Below the pieces are notes generated by a model. It was not told the origin of the DNA and did no database searches. It was given only the letters and a program-made list of their open reading frames with translations. Positions 1 through 10,900 of a stretch of DNA of 64,000 nt are shown piece after piece (within the stretch, counting starts at the first letter, position 1; each line of letters opens with the position of its first letter). A program made the position numbers and the translations under genes. This DNA comes from Pythium myriotylum (Eukaryota; Oomycota; Peronosporomycetes; Pythiales; Pythiaceae): positions 434,001-498,000 of the forward strand of contig JALJCQ010000033.1 of assembly GCA_023091665.1 (NCBI GenBank). The letters run 5' to 3'.

Positions 1-621
1 AAAGTCCTGGTTGTAGAATACAAAGCTCACTCACTTTTATTGCCAACCAACCCCACGTATGGCATCTTGTCGTCGCTAAATGTGCGTCGCACGAGTCGAT
101 ACCAGTCTTCGAGGTTCTGGAAACTTTCATAGTTGGTGATATCGTAGACTAATAGCACCGCCTACCCGGAACTTGTCAGTGGTGGCTACAGCAAGAGCAG
201 CTCCTAACACGTGTTCTCTCTCATACCTGAGCGCCAAAGATGTAGTTCTTGAGCATCTTCCCGCCGATGCTCTGACCACCAATATCCCAGATCTGGAGCG
301 TCACTTGCGCGTCCCCTTTGTCGCGCCAGAACCCCCAATCTTACTTCTCGTCCGAATCGAAGTGATTATACACCGTACCAGGAAGCACGAGTCGTTTGAG
401 GAAAAAGTCTAAGCCGATGGTCTGCTTGTACATGTTGGAGAAGTTGTCTTCCGTATGACGCATCGCGATTGACGTTTTCCCCACAGCCCCATCGCCTAGA
501 ATGATCACCTGACCACAACATCGTCAGCAGCGCCGCCTGTCGTCACGCCAAGCACCTTGTTGCCACTCACTTTGTACTGCAGCTGCTGCTGCTCCTCGTC
601 ACTATCGGTCTCCTTCGACAT
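1..621 (-). CDS. RAB28: Rab28-like small GTPase, 3' end beyond the window
   Basis: A Ras-superfamily GTPase of the Rab28 type, a vesicle-traffic/ciliary Rab in other eukaryotes. Four exons can be read: 571-621, 379-508, 227-315 and 35-161, separated by GT-AG introns of 62, 63 and 65 bp; a further donor at 34 sends the gene off the left edge. The spliced protein has the G1 loop GDGAVGKT (residues 22-29), the effector-side stretch KQTIGLDFF, and the G3 motif WDIGGQ (70-75). WDIGGQ instead of WDTAGQ and the KQTIGLDFF stretch are diagnostic of Rab28. The NK of the G4 motif falls at the last visible splice site, so the C-terminus and any prenylation signal are unseen. Its ATG lies 125 bp from the divergent gene at 747, so the two probably share a promoter. 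The family call is secure; localisation is inference. Confidence 0.85.
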
Positions 622-746
622 CGCTCGCGTTGATCAAGAACGCACGAGAGGCCGCACCGCTTCGACCTCTTCAACACGTACTTACCAGCAGCTACGCGTA
701 CCTAACAATAAGTTCGAATGGTTTGAGTCTGGTGGTGAGCTTCAAG

Positions 747-2740
747 ATGGACTTCGTCATGACGCGACGAGTACTTCTCCTGACTGCGGTGCTTCTCGCG
801 ACACTGCACGTGGCCGCCGCGAGTCGTGGTGCATACTCGCTCGTGAAGAGCCAACACAGCAACCCCGTGCTCCCTGTCGTCGTTGAAGGCAAAACTGTCA
901 ACTTAATTCTCACGACAGGTCCGCATCCAACCGCGAACTTGGACTTGTGGATCATTCAACCAACTGCTTTCATACAGACGTGGACGGTGTCCTTCTATGT
1001 GAAGATCGCCCTGGTGCATTACCACTGCCAACCGAGCGCATTGACTACGGTGGTTAGCCACTTCGTCCTCTTACGAGATGATCTTACTGATGATCTTGTG
1101 TTCAGACTATGCCCGTAAACTTCTTCGGTACCAACTGAGCGGGATGACACTATCGACTGTCCCTGTGATTATCTCGATCCCTTCTCTCGGTGTATCTCCC
1201 CAATCCGTATCTGCCAGCGTGTTTTATATCTCCCTTCAGACGCTGAGCCCGGCAGCGCTTGCCTTTTTCCTCCAGTGTGACTGACCTCTCGTTACAGTTT
1301 CTTCTTGTCACAGTTGCTAATATGGTTCTACAAAGCCACGCAGATGCAGATGGATTCATTGGAATCGGATACGCATTCCGTCTGAAGACCTCGCCTTTTT
1401 GGAACCTGCTCGATCCAAACTATCAGTACACGTTAACGACGACAAATTATACATATCCCCGTCAGTCTAACGCACAAAGCGACGAAATCTCCCCTGTACC
1501 CATCATAATCAACGAATCCGACTACGTCGCTGGTCAAGTCGAGAGCGAACAGTCTGAGCTTGACTGGAGTGAGCCGTGGGGGTCGGTAGACCAGGCAGAT
1601 GACACCAATCACCCTAACGGTCAAGGACTTGGCTTCGCAGGTGAGCAGACAAACCAATCGTGGTGTATTGTAATGGCCATAGTCACAGTTCTGCAGTGTA
1701 CGAAGCCCAATTTCAGTGCACAAAGCCCTCCATGGAGTCGACACCACAAGATGATGATGCAATCACTTTAAATGACGTGGATATGTTCGGAGATCTAACG
1801 AGCCACTGGGACGCCATCGTGGATCTAAACTCGCCGTGCCTTGCGCTACCACAGCAATTCTACAACTCGGTAAAGTACTCTGCGGGCCATGACCTGTACT
1901 TGTGGCTGATGTTGGTCTTTGTAGCTCGCTGGATGGACCGGTCTGCTTTATGACGAAGATGCTAAAGTCTCGGTGATGCCAGTAGAAACACCATTACCCC
2001 AACTGTCATTTGCTCTCAGCTATCAAGGTCCTCGGCACGTTGTTGACTTGAATGTTCTAGTGCTCAACTCTTCATTTGCCACCAAATCAGTCTGCATACA
2101 GCGGTCTTCGTCTATCGTCCACAATGGCGCGAGTGTCTTCTCTTCAATCGATACAGAGTCAACAGCGCAGCGCTATCGTGTCCACGGGACGATGATGCTT
2201 CCAGTGTACAACATGCTGCAAGCCCCGATCGTTCTCGGTGTAATGGTGCTTCGAACTCTCGACACACTGATTGTCGATGGTGAAGCAAAGCAAATTGCAA
2301 TGAAGCATCCAAATGCTATCCAACAGTCGAGAAAAAGCCTCTCAGCGAACACAATGCCTGTTTGTTTGCCGTCCCCGATGTGCATAGGCCAGCAAGAGTT
2401 TAGTCCAAGGCTCAACGCTTGTCTCGGTGAGTTGTTCTCTTCAGTTGCCTCCAACCATTCAAATAGCCTCAAGCTCTGTTGGTAATGGCTAGACCCAGGA
2501 TGTCAGAGCTACTTCTTCCAGCACCTCGATCCGGATACCAAGACTTGTGTTATCGTGAGATAGAGCTTTCGCCTACGGAAAGTGCTCATCCAACTAAGTG
2601 GATTCATTTATTGCCAGGATTCGGACTGGCTCACATTTCTATACACGACCGTCGCTGTTTTTGTTTCTGCCGAGCTTCTGTTGACAAGTAGCATTTCTCG
2701 AATGGTGGCGAGAGCGATTGCAGCAGCAAACTCGGTTTAG
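747..2740 (+). CDS. Aspartyl-protease-like type I membrane protein lacking active-site motifs
   Basis: Eight exons give an open 520-residue protein: 747-918, 978-1052, 1106-1218, 1298-1640, 1697-1869, 1925-2426, 2493-2554 and 2618-2740, all with GT-AG introns in consistent phase. It starts with a signal peptide (MDFVMTRRVLLLTAVLLATL) and ends with a hydrophobic membrane segment (LTFLYTTVAVFVSAELLL) and a short basic tail. The middle follows the pepsin-like fold: FLLVTVANMVLQS, ADGFIGIGYAF, a second half-site AIVDLNSPCLALPQQF, and a C-terminal strand PIVLGVMVLRTL..VDGEAKQIAM. Where active proteases have DTG/DTGS, this protein has TTDVDG in the first lobe and DLNSPC in the second, so hydrolysis is unlikely. 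The clean splice phases argue against a decayed pseudogene. A ligand-binding or receptor-like role is a guess. It converges on the PUS7 gene with 68 bp between stops. Confidence 0.7.
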
Positions 2741-2808
2741 AATGACTATCCATTGATTCTATTCGTCATAAAGCTCCCTTCGGGACCCCCCTTCTTGCTT
2801 CCAAATCA

Positions 2809-5265
2809 TCATTTGCCGAGGCTAAAGCCTGGGCGTCCAATCGCAACATGGGCTTTCTTCGGAGCGACGACTTTAATTTCTTTGCTCTTGTTTCCAGCGA
2901 GAGGCGTTGTATTCGGTCGCTTCTTCCCAGTTGTATTGCCACCCTTCGCACCAAGCCCATTCTTCGATTGCAGCTGCTCTCCATCTACTTCTTTTCCATC
3001 GTTCAGTTGCATCTGCACGTGCATACTACTACTCTGTTTCATCAACTCGCGCACGGCTATGGTAGCATCTGAACCGTAAGCGAGGCGGAAGTGGAGCAAT
3101 AGGGCACGACCAGGGGTTTGCGCTTTCTCCTTTTCAAGAGTTTGTGTTTGAGACATTCTGTCTGGCGGCGAGTCTGCGGGTGGAGTCGCGGCAAGTCTCT
3201 CTACAGGTTGGGAATCTGAACGATGGTCAAGAGGCAACATGCGACCCTGCAATTTGTCCACGTCGTTGAGCAACAGAGGCTGTGTAATGTCCGAGTAGGT
3301 CTGAACTTCAAACACAACCTGCTCGGGCTTCATGACCAAATGTCGGTAACTTCCTCTGAGATCGTATGGATGATGGTTGGCACTCTGGGTCGCAGCTTCC
3401 CACGATGCCAGGTCTACACCATCCATTGCGAGGAGCTTCTGATAAGCGTTGCCTATTTCATTCGATGGGTAGGTAATCTGGTACCCTGGCAATGGCAGTA
3501 CCACGTCCGCTATTGTGTAGTTCCGAACGTTCTCCTCCGTCAATGTGATCACCGAAAACCGCGACGACTCTGATTCTGCAGAACCGACTCTGCTATCCTT
3601 CGCAAAGACAAGATCGCCAACTACCGCCTCTCTCTGTGACAACTTCTCAACACGCATGCTCGCCATCTGATTCCACACGTAGTGCTGATACGATTCAACG
3701 TAGGAAAGACGCAGGTGTGCGGGAATACTGCGGAATGCCAGTTCGTTTGCGTCGAGGCCGTGCTGCAACAATCCCTCCAGGACAGCGCGCTCTGGAATAA
3801 GGAAGGGAGGCAGCATGCGTAGCGCGGCTGCAACATCCTTGTGCTGTCGAAAATGTTCTCGTGCCTGTCGAATCTTGCTAGCCTCTCCCTCTTGGGGGCG
3901 CAGCAGCAACAGCACGGCCATCTTGAAGTCCTTTCGAAGCATCGCCCTCCCCAAGACGTGATTAGGCGTCGAACTGTTTCCAAATCGCTGAATGCCGAAA
4001 AAGTTTATGAAACCTTTCAACTGCCACTGCTTGACGGTCGCCTTCAGTTCGTGCATTGGAAGTTGCCCCTCATCAGGGAGGGCACGCAGTACAATCGAGA
4101 AAGCGTTTCCGAGACAATCCCCAACGCTAAGCTTCTTGGGTACATACTTGAGATTTCCCACCACATAGCCTTGATCATCCAAGTTGCGTGCTGACAGTCG
4201 AACAAATGTCTGGAACCGCTCTTTGGGAATGCGATAAGCTGTGCAGTGCTGGGTTGTGATCCCCCGCTTGTCCTTGGTCTCAGCGTAAGAGAACAGTGAC
4301 GGATTAACCTTGAGTACTCCAGCGATTTGGTTGAGTACCGCCAGGATCTCCTTGTTCCGCTTGTAGACGACAAATTGCAAATAATCAGGTCTGTCAACTG
4401 GCCAGTCTCGTCGCGGGTCGCGCTCTCCCTTTCGTGGAACTCCTGTTGATACTGGCCGGATGCGGATAACTTGACTCTGGTCCGGAGAAGTAATGGTGTC
4501 CGCTACGATCAAGCTTTTCCCGTAACGTCGCATTGTCTCGTGGATAAAAACTCTGTCGCTTTTCTCGTGCAGGCCAGCGACAAAGAACTGGAGGTCTCCG
4601 TCTTCCGCTGTGTTCTCGGTGCTAATACCGGCCGCGCGGGCATCCGCCTGAGCTTGCTTGCGGAGCTTGACTTTTTCAAGGAAATCCTCGAACTCACCAC
4701 CCATCTTCTCGCCAAGCTCACGCGCTACAAGTTGGACGAGTCTTCGGTGGTTGTAAGTTTCCAGAGCATCTTGAGCGAGCTTGCTTCGCGCGGTCGCATT
4801 CTGTGCAACAGTCCTCGCGAGCTGGCGGATTACTTTGAGGCATTCCGCTCCCCCTTCGCCGCCGCCTGTCGATTGGTCCGCGTCTCCGAATGCAAACGCC
4901 GCCACGAGCTCAGTGAAGTTGGCTTGTATCGTCCGCTTCTTCGTTATGAGCGACGTGAGTTCCACAGGCTGTCCGTTCGCCGCAATTTCGTGGACGACAA
5001 AGTCCGAGTACCGGTGCTTCACGAGCCCGGGGAATCCTTTCTGGTCGGGAGAGAGAAAGCCTCGGATGCCCACGACCTCTTCCTCGATGCTCACGGCCTC
5101 GTAGTCGTTGTAGCCTTCTCCCTTGAACCAGAACGACCCTCGGCCGCCGGCGCTGGCCTGGTGTCCGTGGTGGCCGTGGCCTCTTCCTCGCCCTCCGCCG
5201 CGGCCGCCGCCGTGCTGGAACCGCCGGCCGCCGCCCCGTGCGTGGTGTCGTCCGCGCGCCTCCAT
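2809..5265 (-). CDS. PUS7: tRNA/mRNA pseudouridine synthase of the TruD/PUS7 family, copy A (intronless)
   Basis: TruD-type pseudouridine synthase, which isomerises uridine in tRNA and other RNAs (position 13 of tRNA for bacterial TruD and yeast Pus7). The protein is 818 residues in one exon. After a Gly/Arg/His-rich N-terminus (about 1-40, RGG-like, probably RNA-binding) come the family core RPDYLQFVVYKRN (about 292-304) and the catalytic motif ETKDKRGITTQ, with Asp332 as the expected nucleophile, then the RFGN segment. A lysine-rich tail ends the protein. I chose the ATG at 5265 (MEARGRHH) over an in-frame ATG at 5481, because the upstream extension is unlike the family and would run into the shared promoter. 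Copy B starts 254 bp away on the other strand. Exact RNA targets are unknown. Confidence 0.88.
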   Translation of the reverse strand: MEARGRHHARGGGRRFQHGGGRGGGRGRGHGHHGHQASAGGRGSFWFKGEGYNDYEAVSIEEEVVGIRGFLSPDQKGFPGLVKHRYSDFVVHEIAANGQPVELTSLITKKRTIQANFTELVAAFAFGDADQSTGGGEGGAECLKVIRQLARTVAQNATARSKLAQDALETYNHRRLVQLVARELGEKMGGEFEDFLEKVKLRKQAQADARAAGISTENTAEDGDLQFFVAGLHEKSDRVFIHETMRRYGKSLIVADTITSPDQSQVIRIRPVSTGVPRKGERDPRRDWPVDRPDYLQFVVYKRNKEILAVLNQIAGVLKVNPSLFSYAETKDKRGITTQHCTAYRIPKERFQTFVRLSARNLDDQGYVVGNLKYVPKKLSVGDCLGNAFSIVLRALPDEGQLPMHELKATVKQWQLKGFINFFGIQRFGNSSTPNHVLGRAMLRKDFKMAVLLLLRPQEGEASKIRQAREHFRQHKDVAAALRMLPPFLIPERAVLEGLLQHGLDANELAFRSIPAHLRLSYVESYQHYVWNQMASMRVEKLSQREAVVGDLVFAKDSRVGSAESESSRFSVITLTEENVRNYTIADVVLPLPGYQITYPSNEIGNAYQKLLAMDGVDLASWEAATQSANHHPYDLRGSYRHLVMKPEQVVFEVQTYSDITQPLLLNDVDKLQGRMLPLDHRSDSQPVERLAATPPADSPPDRMSQTQTLEKEKAQTPGRALLLHFRLAYGSDATIAVRELMKQSSSMHVQMQLNDGKEVDGEQLQSKNGLGAKGGNTTGKKRPNTTPLAGNKSKEIKVVAPKKAHVAIGRPGFSLGK

Positions 5266-5519
5266 CGCCGTCGAGAGATCGGTCGCGAATGGAGAGCGAG
5301 TCGCTCTGCTGAGTGTTGGTGGCCGCAGTTCAATACGGGACACTGAAATATCCCAACGAGGGACTCGGACAATCGACGCAGGACACTGAAGCGAGGGAAC
5401 GCCTCGAACAGGCACTAAATCTGGTTGGTTCGCCTCACGGCGGAAGCGTTGAAGCCGCCACCATAGCCTCGCTCGCGACACTCGCGCGCGTGCACCCGAC
5501 GGCCTTGCGCGGCGTTCGC
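5266..5519. promoter_or_regulatory. Bidirectional promoter region between the two PUS7 genes
   Basis: This 254-bp stretch separates the two start codons of the head-to-head PUS7 paralogues and must hold both 5' untranslated regions and both promoters. It is open in several frames but has no family similarity. No TATA box is evident. That it is bidirectional is inferred only from the geometry. Confidence 0.5.
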
Positions 5520-7903
5520 ATGGGGCGCGGCAACTTCTCCGGTGGACGTGGACGGGGCGGCGGCGGTCGCGGTCGCGGCCGAGGCGCAGGTCGAGGCGGA
5601 GGACGAGGCCGCGACGGCCCGCGCCCGGGCGCGCTCGCCAACTTCCGAGGCCCGGGCTACGACGACGGCGTGCCCAAGAGCGTGGACGAGAAGGTCGTGG
5701 GCATCTCGCGCTTCCTGACGCCTGAGGTGCCTGGTTTTCGCGGCACGGTCAAAGAGCGCTTCTCGGACTTTATTGTGCGCGAGGTGGCGCTGGATGGACA
5801 GGTCGTGCGGCTCACGCAAGTCAAGCAGTCCGTCGACAAGGCTGCGGCGAAAAAAGAGCAAAAGATCAGCGAGATCGTCAAGAAGCGGGTGCTCGGGTTC
5901 TTGGAGGATGCGTCACAGCCGGCAGATACTGCGGAGGGCGGATTCCCCGTGAACAACCGAGTGCGAGGCTTGGTCGGCAAGCTTGCGGGCCGATTGCTCG
6001 GTCTGTTCAACCAGACCAAGCGAAGCGCAGCTGCAGCGACGGACCGTGTGAGCATCGGCCAACTGAAAGCTGTCGTTGCCGAAGTTTGCGATGCTGAGAC
6101 GGCGGAGAATCTCGGGCTGTTTCTCACTCGCATCGTGGACTCTCGCGTCAACCAACAAGCGTCCGGTGGGACTAGTGCAACGGGGACCGAATGTGATGGA
6201 AGCAATTCGCAAGAATTTTTCTTACCCGTGATTACAGAGAAAGAACACCGGATGAGAATCCACAAATGCCTTCGGGAGCTCGGTGCCAATCTTGTCGTGT
6301 CAGACACTGTCCAGAATAATACGAACGAGTCCGTCATCCGCGTTCGCCCGATGATCGTCGACGGCCGCAAACGCAAGGACATTGACCAGCGCGCGAACCG
6401 AGAGCAGTGGCCAGTGGATCGTCCAGACTATTTGCAGTTTGTACTCTACAAGAAGAACATGGAAACACTTGCAGTCGTTTCGCAACTCGCCCGGGCGATG
6501 GGAATGAATCAGTCGGCATTCTCGTACGCTGGCACCAAGGATAAGCGCGGCATTACGACACAGCTTATTACTGTCTATCGCGGCAACGAAGAAAAACTAG
6601 TATCACTAAACCGCGCGCGCAAGCAGCTCGAGGACTTCAATTTTCTCGTTGGGAACCCTGAGTACGTGCGAGACCGCTTGAATCTTGGCGATCTGAAAGG
6701 AAACCGCTTCTCGATGGCCATTCGCAGCTTACCGAGTGACGACGTTGTCGCAGATGAGGATCTTCATCGCGCAGTTGAGAGCTGGAAGCAGAGAGGTTTC
6801 ATCAACTACTTCGGTCTGCAGCGCTTTGGAACACGGGCAGTTGCAACACATGAAGTTGGACGGGCAGTTTTGCGCCGGGACTACAAAGTCGCCGTTGATT
6901 TGCTGATGCAGCCTCAAGAGGGTGACGCCACGAAGATCGCAGAAGCTAGGAAGCTCTTCGTAGACACTCAAGATGTCGACACTGCTATTAGATCTTTCCC
7001 TCCATACTTTATAGCCGAACACTCGATTCTACAAGGCTTCCGAGCCCATGGCATGGCAGCTTACGCGCAGGCGTTTGCATGCATACCTCGGCATCTTCGA
7101 ATGGTAAGGTAGTCATTCTAGATCTTTCGCAACGCGCGGGAGACTCATCTCACTCTTTGTCGCAGATGTATACCCACTCGTACCAGAGCTATGTCTGGAA
7201 CACCATCGCAAGCATCCGGCTGGATCAGTTTCCTTCTGACAGGCCAGTTCTGGGTGACCTCGTGCTTCGCGGTGAATCTGATCATGATGAATTGATTGAT
7301 GAAGATCTGCCCGTATCGATTGGTCTTGGAGATAACAATGAAGAGCCATCTTTGCCAAAGAAGCGCCGGATGGGAGTCCAAGCAAGAAACGATGTCGTCA
7401 TTATTGATGACTCGAACATTAATGATTATTCCATTTTCGATGTCGTACTTCCCCTTCCGGGATATGACATTCAACTACCAAGGAATCTGCTAAAGGATCG
7501 TTATGAGGCACTTTTGGAGAAGGACGGCGTCGATTTCATCTCTCTTACTCGCGCCGCGAGTTCAGAATATCACTTGCCTGGGTCATACCGCCATTTACTG
7601 CGCAAGCCAATTGACGTCGTCCACGAGATCAAACGTTACGATGATCCTACGGTGCAGCTTCTTGAGACGGACGTGGACCGCTTGCAAAACAAAAATCCTT
7701 CGGCGTCGATTCCAAACGGGAAGTCTCGTGCGTTGTGCTTGGAGTTCCAGCTCAGTGAGTGCATCCTTGTCGGGTGGTTTTCAATACTTGACTAATACTC
7801 TGTCGCAGGCTCTTCATCGTACGCGACAATGGCAGTGCGCGAGTTAATGAAGCAAAGCAGCAACTTGCATGTTCAACTACAGCTGAAGGGACAACAGACT
7901 TGA
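5520..7903 (+). CDS. PUS7: Pseudouridine synthase of the TruD/PUS7 family, copy B (three exons)
   Basis: Paralogue of the divergent neighbour, 755 residues. Exons are 5520-7103, 7166-7754 and 7809-7903, with GT-AG introns of 62 and 54 bp. The N-terminal 35 residues are RGG-rich (GGRGRGGGGRGRGRGAGR). The catalytic motif AGTKDKRGITTQ sits near residue 341 (Asp341), after RPDYLQFVLYKKN. The last exon (SSYATMAVRELMKQSS) aligns with the C-terminus of copy A, which confirms the splice. An acidic/polar insert (about residues 100-240) is longer than in bacterial TruD, as usual for eukaryotic PUS7. The ATG at 5520 (MGRGNF) was preferred to an in-frame ATG at 5313 because it gives the same RGG start as copy A. 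Both copies keep the catalytic Asp, so both are probably active. Confidence 0.88.
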
Positions 7904-7966
7904 GTCCGTACAAACGTCGACTAGATTTGACCTTATAGAAACCACCAGTTAATCTGAACAAGATCG

Positions 7967-10900
7967 CTAAGCACCATCGCGCCACTCTCGTCGTTCGATC
8001 CTGCTGCAGAAGCGATTGTTGCCGCTTTAATCCACATGACAAAAGTCAGCCCAACCCGACTCGTCCATTACGATGATGCGGAAGGAGTTCAGCTTACATG
8101 TCTTCACGAGAAACCCGCCAATAGTACTCCGGGCAAGAGCCATCCATTGCTTGAGCCTCACTTAGCATTCGAACAAACTCCTCATCGTGTGTGATACACA
8201 CAAGCTGAAAGTTTTGTTGACCTGAACGTGCGTTCAAGATACTGCAGGTAACGATAACACTATTAGAAAGCCAGTACCCGTGACACAATGCTAGAGAAGG
8301 GCGCACGCACTCTGTAATGGCTTGAGCTAAACCGAGTTTGTTCTCAGTATCCAAGTTTGTCGTCGGTTCATCAAGAGCGAGAATGCCGCAATTCAGACAA
8401 AAAGTCTCGGCGAGCGCAAGCCGGATAACAAGAGCGGCAAGTACTTTTTGTCCAGCGCTGCAACGACCTCGCATGTCAATTAATGCCCCACCTTTCTTCA
8501 TCACAACTCGGTAGTCGTAGGAACGGGCAGCCTTTGTGCCTCCCGTGTCAAGTTCCTGTCCACTAATTACTTCGATCGTATCGATGTCTTGGCCTTTGTA
8601 GGTGATCTGCCACAGCGACTTGATGATAGAGTTAATCTCCTCCACTTTCTTCGAGTGGAACTGAAGAAGCGACTGGTCGAGAGCCTTGTAGTATTTGTCC
8701 AAGTCTGACACTGCCATGAGCGTCGTCTCGTACTGAATAAGTTTTTGACGATGTCTCTCTTCGATATTCCGGTAGTCGGCACTTTTAAGCTTTATCTTCT
8801 CCTCCCGAATCTGAACTTCCAACTGTTGCTGTTGTCCTCGAAGAGTTGCTCGCTCCTCTTTCAACGAATTAAGCGTGGCGTTTGCAGCGCGGACGTGTCG
8901 GGAAACTTCATCGAGCGGTGGCAGAGCACTGACTCTTTGTGCAGTTTCTGCAAGTTGGGCTCGAAGTTCTTCGAGATCTTTCTTCATACCTCGGTATTCA
9001 AGATTGTCTCGAATGTGGCGCTTCATGGATTCCTCCTCAACGAGACTATTGGTGACTGCGACGATTTGTGGGGATAGATCTTCTAACGCTTTAGCAGCAG
9101 TGGTCTCACTTTGTTTGATCTGGGCTATTCTCTCACCAAGCCGCTTAAGATCTGAAGTAAGGTTTTGACTGGCTTGGGCTTCTACTTTCCTCCATTTTTC
9201 TTCAAGAGATTGAAAGTCCAGCTTGCAATGCTGCTCTTCGTTTCGGGCTAGCAGAAGTCGTTCAGAGGCTTCATCTCTGTAACGTTGCAGTTCGAAGTTC
9301 TTCGCCTCGATATCGCGCAGAAGATCAGGCTGGGTACTCTCCAATGCAGACATCTCATCCACAAGACTTTTCTCCTTGTCGCGCAATTCACCTTGCTCTT
9401 TTACGGCCAGGTCATACTCCTTCCGCAATTCGTCCAAGCGAAGTTTCTCCTCCTTCCTTTTGTGCACGTTATTTTGCAGTTGGTATTGCTTGTCCTGCAT
9501 GTCTTGGAGATCAGTTTGCTTCGAAGAAAGCTGACGATTTAACTCTTTCAGTTTAGCTTCCTTTTCCTCCAATAAAACTAAAGCATCGCGAAGACTTGGG
9601 GCATTGGCACCCAGTTCCTCAGCCTCAGCACAACGGAGACTCTCCTCGTCCGTCGCGATTTTGATTCGAAGACTACTTAGTTCCTGGGTTACATTTTGCA
9701 GACCAAGGAATGCACGATAGGCTTCTTCTGCTTCGCTTACTTGAAGTTGAGCTTTCTCGATTTGAGCCTTCTTCTCTTTTGAGTCAGCTTGTAGTCCTCG
9801 CTGTGAAGCATACAGTGAATCCAGCTCGACACCAGTTTCGTTGATTTTGGCCTCCAGCAGCTTCCACTTTCTCCAGCTCGGCAGAGCATTTTCTGCGCTC
9901 TTCCACTTCTTCAACGCAGACTCCTCCGCAGCTTCGGCTTTCTTAATCTTACTCTTCACCACCTTATCATCAGTCTTCTCATTGATTGTCTTCACGAAGA
10001 TTTCTTCCTCGTGTGGGCTGAAGTTGCGCACACAAAGGGGGCAACACTTGTCCTTGGTGCCTTTCTCCTTGAATATGCTGAGGAATGTGATCGTGTTCTT
10101 GCATCGCAATGTCTTGTCCTTTGCCGCAAAGTACGCTTTCTCCGCTTTCTTCACGATTTCTTCAGCGTTTTGTAGATCATCGTGGGGAGATATCTCCTCG
10201 ATACACCTCTTTAGCTCACTAACTGGCCCTCGCTCTAGTGCATTCATTTCCAGACGCAACGAAGCCAAAGTTTCCTCGATGCGTTTGGAAGAAAACTCGC
10301 ATTCCTGGAGTTTCCGATCAGCAACCAATCCCTGTTTCTGTTTTTGCTCAAGTTCACCTTTACGTGTAGTCAGGACAACGCTCAGGTGATCCAAAGCTGT
10401 CGCAAAAGAAGACTCATCCGTCGGGGTTTCGCCGTCTAGTAGGGCTCGATACTCAATGGCAAGATCAGCAAGTTTGTCGTGAAAGCCATCCTGCTTCTCG
10501 CGAATCCCCTGACGCTTCGCTTCAAGAGCAATATGCTCTTGCTCTTTCTCTCTCAAAACGTTAACAATTGCTGAGTGTTGCTTGATTTCGAATTCGACCT
10601 CCGAGATCTGTCTGTTCACTTCAACGATTTCGGCTTTCAGTGACAGAAAGTTGTGGTTCTCCTTGAAAGCTTGCAAAGCCTTTTGTGCCTCGTCGGCCAT
10701 CGCCATTGCCTCAGTGACGTCATGCACGGATGGAATTCCCTTCAAGGCTAACTCCTTCACCTTCGCGGCATTCTCTCGCTTTTTTGTATTCAAGTTTCCA
10801 CGGGCGAGTTGCTTGGCCTTCAGCTCTTGTGTCGTGTGGTGAAGCTTAGACTTCACCTCGGATAGCTGACTATTCAATAAATCATCGCCCTGTCTGTTGA

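Noticed and set aside
747..2740. First reading of the aspartyl-protease-like gene as a frame-broken pseudogene
   Set aside because: The apparent breaks disappear when seven short GT-AG introns are removed; all phases agree and the protein is open to the stop at 2740.
4471..5346. 291-codon plus-strand open frame opposite PUS7 copy A
   Set aside because: The minus strand carries a TruD protein with all motifs; this frame is its high-GC shadow.
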